Below, one piece after another: positions 1 to 12,800 of a stretch of 58,044 nucleotides of DNA. Under the pieces are notes generated by a model. The model was not told the DNA's origin and ran no database searches. It was given only the letters and a program-made list of their open reading frames with translations. The position numbers were made by a program, and so were the translations under genes. Every line of letters starts with the position of its first letter. Positions within the stretch are counted from its first letter, which is position 1. The stretch comes from Saprolegnia diclina VS20 (taxonomy: Eukaryota; Oomycota; Saprolegniomycetes; Saprolegniales; Saprolegniaceae): contig NW_008246106.1 in assembly GCF_000281045.1 (NCBI RefSeq), positions 473,288-531,331 on the forward strand. Reading direction: 5' to 3'.

Positions 1-222
1 CTTCTTGCCCTCGGAGCCGCGAAAGTCGAACGTCTTGTTGAGCACAATGACCCGAGGCGCGGCATCTTGGAGGTACGCCTTGAGCTCGTTGATGTTCTTG
101 GGGTACACAGGCGCCGCGTTGCCGCCGCCCGTGACGCCGGCGGCCAAGCCAGGCGCATTGGCGCCAAAGACGAGATCCGAGGCAAAAGCGAGGAGCGCAA
201 GCGGAAGGTACGAGAGCTTCAT
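1..222 (-). CDS. Secreted pectin lyase (polysaccharide lyase family 1), 5' part only
   Basis: The reverse strand opens with ATG at 222 and stays open to the window edge (74 codons). Residues 1-20 form a classic signal peptide ([20 protein letters not shown]), so the product should be exported. The next part has a GVTGGG motif, then PVYP, and an [11 protein letters not shown] stretch. That order is the N-terminal signature of fungal and oomycete pectin lyases, which cleave methyl-esterified homogalacturonan by beta-elimination. Catalytic residues lie off the window, so activity cannot be judged. The gene is cut by the window edge and no intron is seen in this part. Family identity is from recognised motifs; a related pectate lyase is the main alternative. 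Confidence 0.8.
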   Translation of the reverse strand, partial: MKLSYLPLALLAFASDLVFGANAPGLAAGVTGGGNAAPVYPKNINELKAYLQDAAPRVIVLNKTFDFRGSEGKK

Positions 223-1364
223 GGTTGGTTGGGTTGGTGTCGAAGACGATTGAAAAGTGCGTTGGGATCTGGAGTGGCAACGATCGCAGACAGGCCACTA
301 CTGCGCGTAGCAGCTGGTAACTACGAAGCATGCTCGAGACAGATGCTGTGGCACCACGCATTTAGAATGTTTGCGCCCAAAGCCACGTCCAGATCCGAGC
401 AATAGTCCTTTGAAAAGTATGGGGAATCTCTGGCAATCGGGTTCCCTCTTGATGGACGTTCTTGACACTATTTTGCTTTGAGTTTCGTGCTCGCTTGGGA
501 ACGGTACGTACGCGTGTCGGCGACGCACTGGGATATTTTCCTTTTGATAGTGTCTGTATGACTGCCACACAGAACTTTCAACTTTTGCTTTGTTTGGTGC
601 TTCCCGGCATCTAAGTTGGCCGTAGTCATTATACTGTAGTATCGCCAAGACGCCCAACGCGTGCACAGACATCCTGTCCAGACTCGTCGTTACGTCTTGG
701 TTCGAGGTGGTCAGCTGTACGTGGCAGCAGAGAAGCGCCGCTCGTCCATGGCACCGCGCCGGTGTAACCAAGCCAAGTTGCCCGGCACAGTGGTAGAGAG
801 ATCCCGCAGAGTCCGGAGCAAAGCGTCATGTATCTATATTGATCCTATGAGATATAACAGGTGCTGTACACATTGCTCTAGTATTTCCGTGTGGTACTGC
901 AACCAGATGTCTCAAATTACGATCCAGATGGCATTCGCTACGTCAAGGTGGTCGGTCCACGTTACCAGAACGCACGGATGCCAGCCATTTACAATGACAG
1001 TGCAACAAACTGCTAGGGTATTTGAATACAGTAAGTCTTGCTATGAGTACGCAGTTGTTACGTTACAAACGACTGTCTGTGGCATACGCACCATCTCTTG
1101 CCGCCGGCCGCGTTGTTGTCGTGCTGTCAAAGCGTCGTCGGCGTTGTGCCTCCTCCTTGCGTCTCCTTCAGCCTGAGTGCAGCGCCGACTGCGTGACTGC
1201 ATGGCCTTGGAATTCGGCTCAGCTCCATGGTCCTTGGACTCGACCAAGCGCTAAACACTGCTTGTTACCTGCGCATGTCCGTGCCAGTGCTTGGCACCGC
1301 TTCCGAAATAGACAGACAATGTGTACACACATGTAGATGTATTCAAAATTGCTCGGTGCAGTGT
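223..1364. other. Intergenic region, no supported gene
   Basis: About 1.1 kb lies between the start of the pectin lyase gene and the stop of the TRP-like channel gene, both on the minus strand. It must hold the lyase promoter (just above 222) and the 3' flank of the channel. Open frames here (for example 298-771 minus and 661-1176 plus) have no family resemblance, no splice structure and weak codon preference, so I do not call them. Confidence 0.5.
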
Positions 1365-4300
1365 CTACGGCTTGATCGCGGCCATCATGACCATGAGCTC
1401 TTCGAGCTTGCGGCGCATCACGTCGATCTGATCGGCGGCGGCGCCACCCTTGGCGTCCACTTGGCTCAAACACGCGAGGAGTTCGCTGGCCTTGGGCTCT
1501 TCCAGCTTGTCGGCAGTCGCCTCGCTGATTGCGTCGTCAAAGATGGTCGCGATCGCCGCACCCGTCGACACAATGTCGTCGTGCAAATCGGCTTGGTGCG
1601 CGAGCTGGTACGCCAGCACGCAGCGGAGGTGCTGAGGCTCGTCAGTGTCCGGCGTCCAGACGTCGTGGAGCGCCTTGTCCATGTCCGACAAGGTCTTGCG
1701 CACGATCTTCTGGTACTTTTGCAGCAGCGCGACGCGGTCCTGCTGGCCGCGGCACTTGGCCGCGTCTTCAAAATGGCGCACGAGCTTGGCGCGCGCGATG
1801 CCCGCATGCTGGAGCTCGTTGGCCAGAATCGTCTTGGCCGGCAGCTTGGTAAAGTGCTCGACGTGCGCAATGCCGTGAAAGAACACGTCGAACGCCGTGA
1901 GGACAGCCGTCTGCAGCTCGTTGGACTTGGCTTTCCACGACTCGGTCGCGTCAATGTGGTTCTGGATCATCTCTTCTTGCTCCGGCGTGACCTTGAGGAG
2001 CGCCTTCTGGACCGGCTCGGTGAAGATTGGGTTGAGCACGCTCGGGGCGAGGTGCATGAGCACGACGTTCTCTTCCGTGCTGTAGTTCATGCTGAGCTCG
2101 AGGCGCAGAATGGCCTGCGCATAACTCGCAAGCGCCTCCGTGTGCGCGCGCTCGAGGCCGCCGTCGACCGTCTTGTTCATCGAGGCCATGAGGAGGTTCA
2201 TGAGGATGATGGCGACCGCGGCCGCGTGGAACATCATGAGAAAGACCGTAAAGAGGTACAAGAAGTGCTCGCCGCTCTTCTCAAAGCTCGTAAACGACCC
2301 GAGCGAGTCGGTCGGGAGGTTGCCAAAGAGGATAAAGTACGTCGTGTAGAACGACTGCGCGAGGCTCCCGAACGCATCGTCGTCGCGGCCCGTAAAGATC
2401 TGGTAGTAAGTGATCGTGATGCCGACTTGGAAGACCGCGAGGAGGATGAAGAAGTTCCAAATGTCGCCCATGAGGTTCGAGATCATCGGGAGGAGGTAGC
2501 TGGCGGTCGGGACGACCTCGAGAAACTGGATCGAGAGCAGCCAGAGGAAGATCGTGAGGAAGCCGCCAAAGCCGATCGGAATCGGGAGGGCCATGGCGCC
2601 AAAGATACCGAGCTTCATGGGTACGTAGAACGCGACGATCGTGAGGTACACAAACAGCTGCGCGCAGTTGGTCAAGTCGCCAAAGTACTTGAAGCCCAAC
2701 GCCTTGAACTCTTGCGCTTCGGCCAAGATAAAGTAGAGTGCGGAGGCGGCGAGCACGCAGTTGTTGAAGAACGGGAAAAACGACTTGATGCCGAGCACGA
2801 GAACCGTCGCCAACGCCAGCATCGAGAATCCCACCGTAAGCACGAGCGTCGCAATGAACAAACGCTTCTTGGCCGTCTCCTTGTAGCTCGGCAGGTCCGG
2901 AATCACAAGCGTCGGCTCGAACGCGAGGCTGCCGTCGTACCCAAAGCGCGCGAGCCGCCAGAGCGCGCGTGGGCGGAGCCACTGCACCATGACAAACGAT
3001 GTTGCGGCAAAGACGACCGCGACGACGCCGACGACGAGGCAAAAGTCGACTGGATTGACGATCGTCTTCTCCGCTTTGATCGAGTCTTTGTCGAAGAGGA
3101 TCGACGAGATCGTCATCGTGAGGAGGAGGAGCCCGTACATGATGAGGTTCTCGAGGTACTTGCGCTGCGCAAAGAGCTCCCACTTGATCTGGATCACGCG
3201 GCGCATGACCACGTGCTCGAGACACTCGGTCTTTGCTTCAAAAATCAGGTCCTCGTCGTCCGTCTTCATGTTGAGGACCGAGTAGAGCGCGCTGCTCCGG
3301 ACCTTCTCGCCATAGACCTCGCCCATCTAATTCACGTCCTGTTAGACACCTGTCATATCGGGACGACGCAATTACGTTGGCGAAATGCACCGAGTGACGG
3401 TCCATCGTCACGCAGTCGTTGAGAAACGTGCGGCCGAGCACGGGCGAGCAGTTGATGGCCTTGGCAAAACCGTTGCCGTTGAACGCGTCAATCACGTTGA
3501 GGTCGACGAGGGAGCTCGCGAGCTTCTCGCGGTACTGCACCGACGTCTCGCGCTCGTGGTCTTCCTTGAGGATCAGGGTCTTGATCTTGGCTTGCTCGGA
3601 CGCGCTTTGCTCCTTCTTCGTCACGCCCTTGCCCTTGGGCACGTTCGTTGCGAGCCACTGGTCGAGCAGCTTCACAACTGTCATGCCGTCCTAAATAGCA
3701 ACATTAGATCGTAAAAGAAAACGGTGTCCGAGCGTACGTCGTCTTCGACATCGATATCGGCCAAGCCGTTGAGGAGGAGCAGCACGATCTTGGTGTGGCC
3801 CGCAACCGCCGCCACCATGAGCGGCGTCTGCCCCGCGTGGTTCATCGTATCGACGTCCGCGTCATTCTTGAGGAGGCAGTCGACGTGGTCCTCCAAGCCC
3901 ATACGTGCCGCGTGAAAGAGAGGCGACTCCTTGTTCTACACCCATGTGTTCATATGAGCTTGTAGGATATGAACGCAGTACCTTGTCCATGGCGTGGACG
4001 ACATGGAGGTCTTCGTCGATGAGCTCCTGCACAATGGGCACCGGCAGCTTGTGCAACACGGCCACGTGCATCGCCGACCGCTCGGCCTACAGACACACGT
4101 CGTCTCGTGCTCGATCCACATGTCGCAACGTACCGCCTTGTGCTCTTCGGCCTCGGCCAAGGTCTTGACGCGCGCAATGTAGTAGAGCGGGTACTTCTTC
4201 TTGAGGTCCGCCTTGGCGCGCAAATACATCAAGCACTTGCCTTCGCCGACAAGCCCCAGCTGGTTTTTGCGGAAATTCTGCAGACAATAATGGTCTAAGC

Positions 4301-6782
4301 GTTGCCACAAGCGATGCGTCATCGGTACCTGGTAATCGGTGTGGGCGGGCGTCACCATCTTGGTCGGGTCGGCGCCAGCGTCGAGGAGCAGCTTGACCAT
4401 TTTCAAGTTGGACTTGTTGGCTGCGAGCAAGAGCGGAAACTCGCCTTCGGACGTGCAGAGATCCCGGTCAAAATGCGGCTGGCGCTGCAGGAGCGCAAAG
4501 AGCTCGGTCTTGCCGTTCTCGCAAATGTGGTGCAGAATCGACTTGCCCTACTCCCGACATGTCGCATCGCCCGACACAAGATGGCCACGACGTACGTGCT
4601 CGTCGTGCTTGTGCAGAATGCTCGGCGTCAGCGGCTCCTTCAAATACCCTTCAATGTCTTCCCAGCTGCTGTTTTGGGCGAGCGCAGGCAAGCTCACTTC
4701 CTCGACCGTCTTTTCACAGTCGCCAAAGCACTTTTGGTGCTTCTTCTCGAACGCCATGCGCTTGGGCTACAGCGCACAACATGTGAGTCCTTGACCGACC
4801 TCATAACGCAGTTGTACGATCGAGCGGGCATCCACGACGAGGCCACCGATGCTGCAGAGCACTTCAATGCATTCGAACGTGTCGTCGTTGGTCTTCTTCT
4901 CCACGTTGCGCTTGCACACGAGCTTGCGGCTCAGCGCGTGGTCGAGCGCCGTCTTGCCCGCCTACATCGCACGTTATGCCACCATTTCCTGAAGAGACCA
5001 TGATCGTACGTGGTCTGTCTTGGAAAGCCAGTCGCGCTTGTAGTACGGCAGGAGGATGTGCAGCATCTTGGGGTGACCTTCCATCGCCGCGCACATGATG
5101 GCGGTCCGGCCATCTTCGTCGTCCTTGTTGATCTCGTCGGCGATGCGCTCGAGCGACTCTTCGAGCTCGACCCGCTTGTCTTCGATCCAGTCGTCCGTGA
5201 TCTCTTCGTTGAGCGACGGATCCGCACACTCGACGCATGCGGCATGCTCCACCGGTATCAGCACCTTGCACTGCGTGCACGGCCAGAGCGGCGGCTGAAA
5301 CTCAATTGGGCCCTCCGAGTTGCCAGCCTCGTACGTCCCCGTAAAGAGGCGCGTGTCCGGGTCAAAGCTGCCGTTGTACTCGACGCGCTGGCTGTAGTAC
5401 GCCTTGAACATCTCAATGCCGTCGTCGTCGCGCCACGACCCCGAGATCGTGTACGGGCCATTCGCGTCCGTGCCGGCGCCCACAAATCGGTACTTGACGT
5501 ACTCCTTCTCGGCCGGCACGACAAAGGCCGTGACCGTAAAGCTCGCGTCCGACCAGACGCCGCCTTGGCTGTACTTGCCCTTCCACTCGGACCCGGCCGC
5601 GAGCGCATCGGCGTTGATGTGCTCGAGCCACGACCGCAGCGTCACCTCGTCGCCGTTGCGGACCATGCAGTGGATCGGAAAGTTGACGCGGAACGCAATC
5701 TCCTTTTCAATCTGCTTGCGCAGCGCATCGGTGGCACACACGTCCAAGATGCTGTGGCCATCCTAAGGAAGCACGCATCATCGATCGTGATCTCAGAGCA
5801 TTCGAGGTCGTACGTTGTCCTTAATGTCGAGGTTGGCGCACGCCATCGCCAATGCGTCGACGACCTGGCGCGCGTTCTCGGGCTCCTCGCACGACGAGAC
5901 GACCGCGTGCATCGGCGTCGCGCCGCCCTACCCAGCAGTTGAACGTCAGGACAGGACAGTATGGCAACATCCAGTCGTACCGCCGTGAGCTTGTTGACGA
6001 ACGCGCCGTTCCGAAGCAAGATCGAAACGCCAAGTACGTTGCCGTGGGCCGCGGCCTTGTGCAGCGGCGTCTCGCCGTGCTCGTTGGCAAAGTCGACGCG
6101 CGCGCCGCGGTCCAACAGCATCTGGAGCACCTCGTTGTGCTCATACGCGGCCGCAATGTGCAGCGTCGTCGAGCCATACTACGCGACAGTCCGCTGCATC
6201 TTGCAACATTGATGCATGTATGTCTACCTCGTCCGTGGCCGAGAGGTCGATCCCGTGGATGTGGTCGAGAAGCACCTTGACCGTCCGCTTGAAGTTGTTG
6301 TACACAGCGTAGTAGATGGGCGTGTACGTATACTACGATCGCTTCATGAGCTCGACGATCGAGGGGAGGCGAAGCGACGACTACGTACGTCGGGCAGCAG
6401 CTTGTAGTTGGTCTTCTGCAAGACAAGGCCGACGACCTTGTGGTTGCCGTACAGGGCAGCCGCCGAGAGGATGTTGAGGTCCATCTACCCAGCCGGTATG
6501 AGCCACCGAACGCATGCGGAGGCGCAAGCGTACCGTGACGGCCAGCAAGTCGTCTTCCTCGATCGTCTCGGTCTGGAGGCGCTTCAAGAGGGGCACCATG
6601 TTGCCTTCGATGAGGAGGTCGACCATGTACGTCTCGCTGTAGTCCATCTCGTCGTCGTCCTCGTCGTCGTCGTCCTCGTCGTCGTCCTTGGCCTTGCTCT
6701 GGAGCTGCGCCATGAGGTCCTTCGGGCTCATGACCTTGAACGAGCTGCGGGTATCCCCCGCCGGGCTCTGCATCGTCGACAT
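1365..6782 (-). CDS. Ankyrin-repeat TRP-like cation channel (14 exons, 1590 aa)
   Basis: Exons in reading order: 6782-6534, 6484-6389, 6332-6228, 6178-5981, 5927-5814, 5762-5010, 4961-4818, 4766-4596, 4547-4329, 4277-4134, 4086-3982, 3935-3738, 3690-3376, 3326-1365. All 13 introns are phase 0, about 45-60 bp, with GTA donors and AG acceptors. The ATG at 6782 is followed by an acidic tract. Residues about 84-830 carry ankyrin repeats (for example HGETPLHKAAAHG and AGQTPLMVAAVAGH), several matched to exons of 32-35 or 66 codons. The last exon holds a six-TM ion-transport region with a pore-like SFYTTYFILFGNLP. Exon 6 adds a beta-rich block and a CxxC...CxxC pair, absent from the paralogue at 9845-14929. 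Probable membrane cation channel; selectivity and gating cannot be read. An antisense frame over the last exon is a shadow. Confidence 0.88.
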
Positions 6783-6976
6783 GCTTCGCAGCCGCCAAAA
6801 TGGAAATGCGAAAATTTCCATCTACCTCGAGCACTGCGCTCAATTTGCATAATTTTTCGTGCAATACACTTGGTGTTTGTATGTGCACCTCCACAATCCT
6901 ACGACGCGGCTGATTGAGTATTCGGAAAGTGTGAAAATATGCAAATACACGGCCGACCATTGTGTTCTAACGTTCG

Positions 6977-7027
6977 ATTGGCCGAAATCCGAAGCTCGAA
7001 GCTGCATCGAATGAAATTTAGACCAAT
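6977..7027 (-). promoter_or_regulatory. Inverted CCAAT pair upstream of the TRP-like channel gene
   Basis: ATTGG at 6977-6981 faces CCAAT at 7023-7027, about 195-245 bp above the channel ATG at 6782. CCAAT boxes bind NF-Y type factors in eukaryotes; a role here is inferred from position and from similar pairs at other genes in the window. Confidence 0.4.
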
Positions 7028-7040
7028 CAGAGGGCATGGT

Positions 7041-7492
7041 TTAAAGGGCAAACTGCACTGCATTGAAGTCCACTGTGGCGACCGTCGGTCCGCCACCCAC
7101 CGCCACACGTCCAAGCTCCTCGGAGCTGTCGCCGGCTACTGTAGTAGCCACCGCGGTACACGAGTAGCCAGCCATTCCTTCGGGAAGGCAATGCAAATGC
7201 ACCGAATTCCTGCCGACCGCGAGCACAATGGCGGTGTTGAAGTTGCCGTCGCGCCACATGGCTTGCTATTTCGAAGCTGCCCGCACCACGTGATATCACT
7301 TCCAGGTGATCGCCTCCATGATACTCCTGCACGACAGCCTCCACCAGTGGAGCTGGTTGAAGTGAGTCCATCTATACTTACCAGGAGCCCACCCAGGACG
7401 GGCTGGTCCGATGCCCTGCACTCGGAAGGCTTGCGGTCCTCTCGCATGTGACCTTTGTTGCAGATTGTGGTGGTGTCGGACAGAAGAGACAT
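7041..7492 (-). CDS. Possible small spliced gene, unknown function
   Basis: A tentative gene in the gap between the MFSD1-like stop (7504) and the channel promoter. ATG at 7492 opens 37 codons that end at 7382 in a textbook donor (GTAAGTATAG). Further down, an ATG at 7259 opens 72 codons with good third-position G/C that stop at 7041 (reading MWRDGNFNTAIVLAVGRNS and onward). An acceptor TAG lies just above that ATG at about 7266, and another candidate acceptor (GTGCAG) lies about 54 bp after the donor. The middle join is unclear and I recognise no family. It could be a real small protein, a decayed gene or chance. Only its size and splice-like signals support it. Confidence 0.3.
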
Positions 7493-7503
7493 GTAATTCC
7501 AAG

Positions 7504-9344
7504 TTACAGATCGCGGTCCGAAGCGTCCAAGAGCTGCTCGGTGCTCGCACTTGCTTCGGCTACCTCGCGCCGACTCAGCGCGCGGCGTAAGACGGTGGCG
7601 TCAGCGACCAGCAAGCAGAGACCGAGGACGACGCCGCAGGCACTGAGCACGACAAATACATTGGCGACCGACGGCAGGTAGTGCTGCTGGCGGCTGTACA
7701 CATGTGCCACAATCAACGGCACGGTCGCAAGGCCCACGTTCTAGCGCAAGGTATCACCAACTGCACGTATACCATCACTCGCAAGGATACTACCGAGAGG
7801 GATGTGATGGCACCAAACGCAGTGCTCACGTAGCGCGGTGGCACGACGACTACCGTCACATGAGCCATGCGCTAGCCGCAGTCAAAATGGTCGTACATGG
7901 AATCGCCGACCACATGGCTGCGGCAAATAAGCTCTGCCCGATCCCAGAGAGGGTCAAGGCGAGAGCGACATCGCTGGTCGTGTAGCGCACGAGCACATGG
8001 CCCGCCGCAATCGCCACGTCGGCGACGAGACCCAAGCTCGCGCGCGCCCCAAGACCGTCCACGAGGCTGCCGCTGAGCGGCGAAAAGACGGCCGACACGA
8101 GCGGCGTGATGGCCATCATCGCTGTCGCTTTGGCGGTCGCGTCGATCTTTTTGCTGCAGTAGATGTGGGTCAGTGGCCCGTGGCGCCACGCCGTTGCATC
8201 GCAGTTGATTTGGTCGTCCTGGAGGTACGGTGGGCCTTTCTTGCACTTGAACTGGTCGAACGCCGAGACGATCGAACAGTTGGCCGCGAGCTGCGGCAGC
8301 GGCCATGCAAAGGGCGGCGACATTGGGCACGATGGTGCGAGCGTCTCGCAGGTGTGGTTGAGGTACGCGCCGAGGCCGCAGCGGCGGCAGTCGATAGGCG
8401 GCTCGATAAAGTAGTTGCGCTCGAGGAGAACACTGCCCGCGACGTTCGCGAATGGCCCCGTGCACGCATTTATCACAATGTAGAGGACCGCAATGAGCCA
8501 AAACCCAAGGCTACATCGACTGCACTCCACAACAAATAAGAACTGAGAGTGGTTACCTGAAACGGCGTAGGTCCCAAAGACGCACAGGTGCAGCTGGTGA
8601 CGCCCTCTCGAATGGCAGCGTCGACTCGAGACGTACCAAGAGGATCGTTGCACAGAGTGAGAAGACGCACACAAAGCTGCCGACCCAAAGAGCAAAGGTC
8701 ACGTCAAAGGCCGCTGCGATCCACGGACTCAGCACGTCGTTAAGGAGCGTTCCGAGCGTCGCAACGCAGTTGTTGATGCCAATCGCAAAGCCTATGCCAC
8801 CGTGTCGACAGTCAACGTGCCACTAGTCTACGCACCAAGCTCCATGGGGCTGAACCAGTGAGTCACAAATGTGGTCTGGGCTACCCACATTGTCTCGCCG
8901 CCCAGACCAAAGAGGACACGACCGGCCTAGACTCGCATCAGCACACATCATAGTATCGAGGATGTACGAGCAGGAGGTAGATGTTTTCAAACGAGCTCCC
9001 GAGCGCCGTCACGACTTGACCCGCAAGAATGAGCGACGCCAGTACGAGCGCCATGAACGAGACGCCGTACGTGTCGATAAGGACGCCGCCAAAGAAGGGC
9101 AAGAGGACGTTGGGCACCGAGTAGAGACTGTAGCTGAGGTTCTACCTTGGCAATTTGTGAAATGGAAAGGAAATGCATCGCGTACAAAGTAGACTTCAAA
9201 CTCGGCGCGCGGGATAGTACGGCCAAAGTGTTGCTGCAGCTGCGTCTTCAGCGCGCCAGGGTTGTCGTAGCAGTACGTGCTCCCGAGGACGAAGAGGCTC
9301 GAGAGCGCGAGGACGCTGCGTCGCTGCCACGCCGACCCACGCAT
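7504..9344 (-). CDS. MFSD1-type major facilitator transporter, copy 1 (7 exons, 521 aa)
   Basis: Exons: 9344-9186, 9141-8968, 8926-8836, 8791-8557, 8510-7897, 7849-7794, 7740-7504. Intron phases are 0,0,1,2,1,0, the same as in the copy at 21077-22989. The protein opens with a hydrophobic stretch and the CYDNPGAL motif, followed by NLSYSLYSVPNV, an FFGG-x-LID loop and GRVLFGLGGETMWVAQ. These match MFSD1, a lysosomal dipeptide uniporter in animals. About twelve TM helices fit the length, with a long Cys-bearing lumenal loop in exon 5. I start at 9344, where the paralogue also starts; an in-frame ATG at 9410 would add 22 residues. Substrate in oomycetes is inferred only. The gene lies between two ankyrin-TRP channel genes on the same strand. 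Confidence 0.85.
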
Positions 9345-9579
9345 ATCTGGCCTTTCTTGCGGTATCTTGAGCTCAAACTTCGAATCGATGGCTTCGAACT
9401 TCGATTTCACGCCGGGCCACAGCGGGCCAGTCGGCTCGGTACGTTAAAAAATGAAAGCGCCGAAACTGCGTCCATAGATAAAGGGCACTAGAGGGAGCAT
9501 AATAGACTAGGTCTCGTCGCTGGAAACAGCCTACAACGAGAGATATGTGTATTGCGGCGTCATGAAATGCGCCGTATGG

Positions 9580-9609
9580 ATTGGTGGATATCTACATATT
9601 TTTAGCCAA
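9580..9609 (-). promoter_or_regulatory. Inverted CCAAT pair upstream of MFSD1-like copy 1
   Basis: ATTGG at 9580-9584 and CCAAT at 9605-9609, centres 25 bp apart, lie about 240-265 bp above the ATG at 9344. MFSD1-like copy 2 has a pair at the same 26-bp spacing. The rest of 9345-9844 shows no gene; it is the promoter of this gene and the 3' flank of the next channel gene. Confidence 0.4.
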
Positions 9610-9844
9610 TCAAATTTTCTTTGCACTTCGCAACTCAAAAAGTGCAACCTGGTGAGCTCGGCGCTGGTCGACGAACGTTCACGTATGCCTCCCGTCCGCA
9701 TTGCATTGAGCTTGACAAAAAAGCCCACCCTGAAGCGTTCAGCGAATTTTCATGCCTCCACACAATACTGGCAACAGAACACGACCAATATCATTGTTGA
9801 ACGTGTCGCGTGCAGCGTTAGGCTAGTGTTGCTGACGTTGGCGC

Positions 9845-12800
9845 TCACGATGACCCATCGCGGCTCAAAAGGGAGAGCATTGCAGTCACCGTCGTCAGTT
9901 GACCCGTTATCGACTGCAACTCGACCGACATGGTAGCGTTCTGTTTCGTCACTGCTTCTAATTTGGCTTCCATCGCGGTGTTGTGGCTCGTCACTGCTTC
10001 CAACTTGTTCGTCACCGTTTCCAGCTGCGCCGCCATCGCAGCAATCTGCTGGGTCGGACTTGTCGCTGCGTCGTGCAAAGCTCCACCCTCTATCTTGCGC
10101 TCGTTGGTGGTTGCCCTGTCGTTGTCGTCGCATTCGGGCGTTGCTGGGACTTCCTTGGAGACAGCTGCCATGATGGCCGCAGTCATTTTGGTGAGTACAT
10201 CGTCGAGCGTCGAGTGTTGGTTGAGCTGAAAGAGAAGCATGCACTGGTCGTGGCTGTCCATGTCGTCGAAGTCGTCACTGCGTCGCCAGAGAGTCCGCAG
10301 CTTCGCCGTGTACAATCGAAGCACCTTGGCCGACCGCTCCCGTAACTTGNNNNNNNNNNNNNNNNNNNNNNNNNNNNNNNNNNNNNNNNNNNNNNNNNNN
10401 NNNNNNNNNNNNNNNNNNNNNNNNNNNNNNNNNNNNNNNNNNNNNNNNNNNNNNNNNNNNNNNNNNNNNNNNNNNNNNNNNNNNTGCTTGATCCACGCTG
10501 CGCGGTTCGTGGTTGCCTCTACTAAAGCGTCGACTTGGTCTCTCGAGAGGCCCAGCTTCGTCTTGGGCACGCGCTCGGTAAAGATGCGGTGGAGCGCCAT
10601 CTTGCCGTCGTTATCGACAACGTGTGTGAAGTGCTCGACGTCTTTCTCACTCAGGTTCATCGTGATCTCCAAGCGGAGAATGCACCGCGCGTAGCTGATC
10701 AGTGCTTGTGTTCTCGCCTTCTCCAGGCCGCTCGTCACCGTCTGGTTCATCATGGCCAGAAGCACGTTGAGGAGGATGACGACGACGATGGCCGAGTGCG
10801 CCATCATGAGGATCGCGAGCCCCGTGTACATGGTGGATGCGTAGCTGTCGCTGCCGTCACCGTAGGCCTGTAGCGCGTCGAGAGGGACTTGGCCAAACGT
10901 GACAAAGTACGTCGACATGAACGACTGACCGAGAGAGCTGAACGCGGCGTCGGGCTCGAGCACAAAGAGCTGGTAGAAGATGAGCGTCAAGCCAATTTGG
11001 AAAATGCCAAAAATGAGGAAAAAATTCCAAACGTCCCCAAAGAGGCGCGCCATCATCGGGAGAAGGTAGCTGGCCGACGAGACGACCTCCAAGAACTGCA
11101 ACGAGAGGACCCAGAGCACCAAATTGAGGATGGCGCCGACGCCGACCTGCACGATGTCGGCCGTAGGAATCCAGTTGAGTTTCATGGGCACGAAGAGGCC
11201 GAGGATGAGACCGTAGTTGACCAGTTGCACGACGTTGATGGTCGCCGAAAAGTACTGACGTCGGTCGCCGTGCATCTCTTGGACCTCGTTGATGATAAAG
11301 TACGAGGCCGTCAACCCCAGGAGTACGTGGTTGAACGTCGCATACCAGGATCCCATCGCAAGCGCGTCCGCAGCGCGCAGCAACGGGACAGCTGTCACAA
11401 CCGTGCCAAAAATCACTAGCAGCGCCAGGTGCAGGCGCAGACGAGACGGCCAAAAACGATAATACTCGAATCGAGCAAAGTACGTCCGTGGCCGGAGACC
11501 CTGCGCGGCTACGTAGCCAACCGCCGTGAAACAAAGCGTCGTGAGGCTGATGCCGTAGCTTGTCGATGACGGCGGCGCGTCACCAAAGAGAATGGACGAG
11601 ATCGTCATCGTCACCAGTAGTAAGAGGTGCATGAGGAGGCGCTCGACATACATGCGCCGGCCAAAGAGCTCCCACTTGATCTCGAGAAGCCGACGGAACA
11701 CAGCATGCTCCAAACAAAGTTTTTGAGCCGCAAACGTCTCGTCCGCGTCCTTGAGATTCAGATTGAGGATCGTGTAGAGCGGACTCTCCTTGGCGTTGGT
11801 GCCGTAGACCACGCGTAGCTACCGAATCTCAATGGCGTTCGAAATAAAGACAATGTGTACATTGAAAAACGAAATGTCGTGGCGGTTCATGGAGACACAG
11901 TCGTTGAGATACGTCTGGACAAGCGCCGCGCTGCACGAAATGGCTTTGAGAAACGTATTCTTGGTAAAGGCGTCGTTGACCCTCAGCGTGACCATGCGCA
12001 CTGCCCGTCGATGCAGAAATGCTTTCGAGTCATTGCGCACTGCCCCCTCTCGTGTGAAGAGGACCCAGACCTCGATGCCATAGACGAATCTCCCACTACG
12101 GAAAAAGACCTACGATCATCGTTCGTGACCTTCCAACTCGTTAGGAGACGAATACCTCTCCCGCTGGCAAGTCGTCGAGGTGCTCCATCAATAGCTCAAT
12201 TAGCTCTAGCTTGCCCTGCTCGGCCGCAAACATGAGTGGCGACCGATCGTTCTACCCAAGATTGTCGATCAATTTCCGAGACAATGCAATGGGAAATACC
12301 TTGTCACAAAGTTCGGCATCGGCGCCCTTTGTGAGGAGGCACTTGACGTGGTCCATCGAGCCGTTCTTGACTGCGATAAGGAGTGCCGTCTCGCCGTTCT
12401 ACGTGGCAAACTCAATTGAATGGCATTTGCTCAAAAGGTGATACATCGTTGCGCGCGTCCATGTCGACGTCGTCGGTCTCGAGTAGCTTTTCCACAATCG
12501 AAAGGGGCGAGGCTTTTCGAACCGCGACGTGCAGTGGGGTTTCTTTGGCCTAAAGGGAAGAGGAATATAGTTGAATGACTATGAAATTTACTTTGCGTAC
12601 CCCGATGCAGCGTTCAGCCTCGGTGACGTTGGCGAGACGCACGAGGTAGTACGCTGGGTAACGATGCTCGAGCTCCCAGCTGTCCAAAGCGAGATTCTCG
12701 CTCGCGGTAGCACCTTTGCGCATCTTGCAAATCCGTGCCTAACACAACCTGTATATCGTCGGCGTACTCGTATCGAATTACCGCAAAGTAGGCGTCGTAA

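Noticed and set aside
1227-3422. 731-codon plus-strand open frame over the last exon of the first channel
   Set aside because: It mirrors the minus-strand ion-channel exon, is rich in Arg/His/Val/Leu as codon shadows are, and matches no family.
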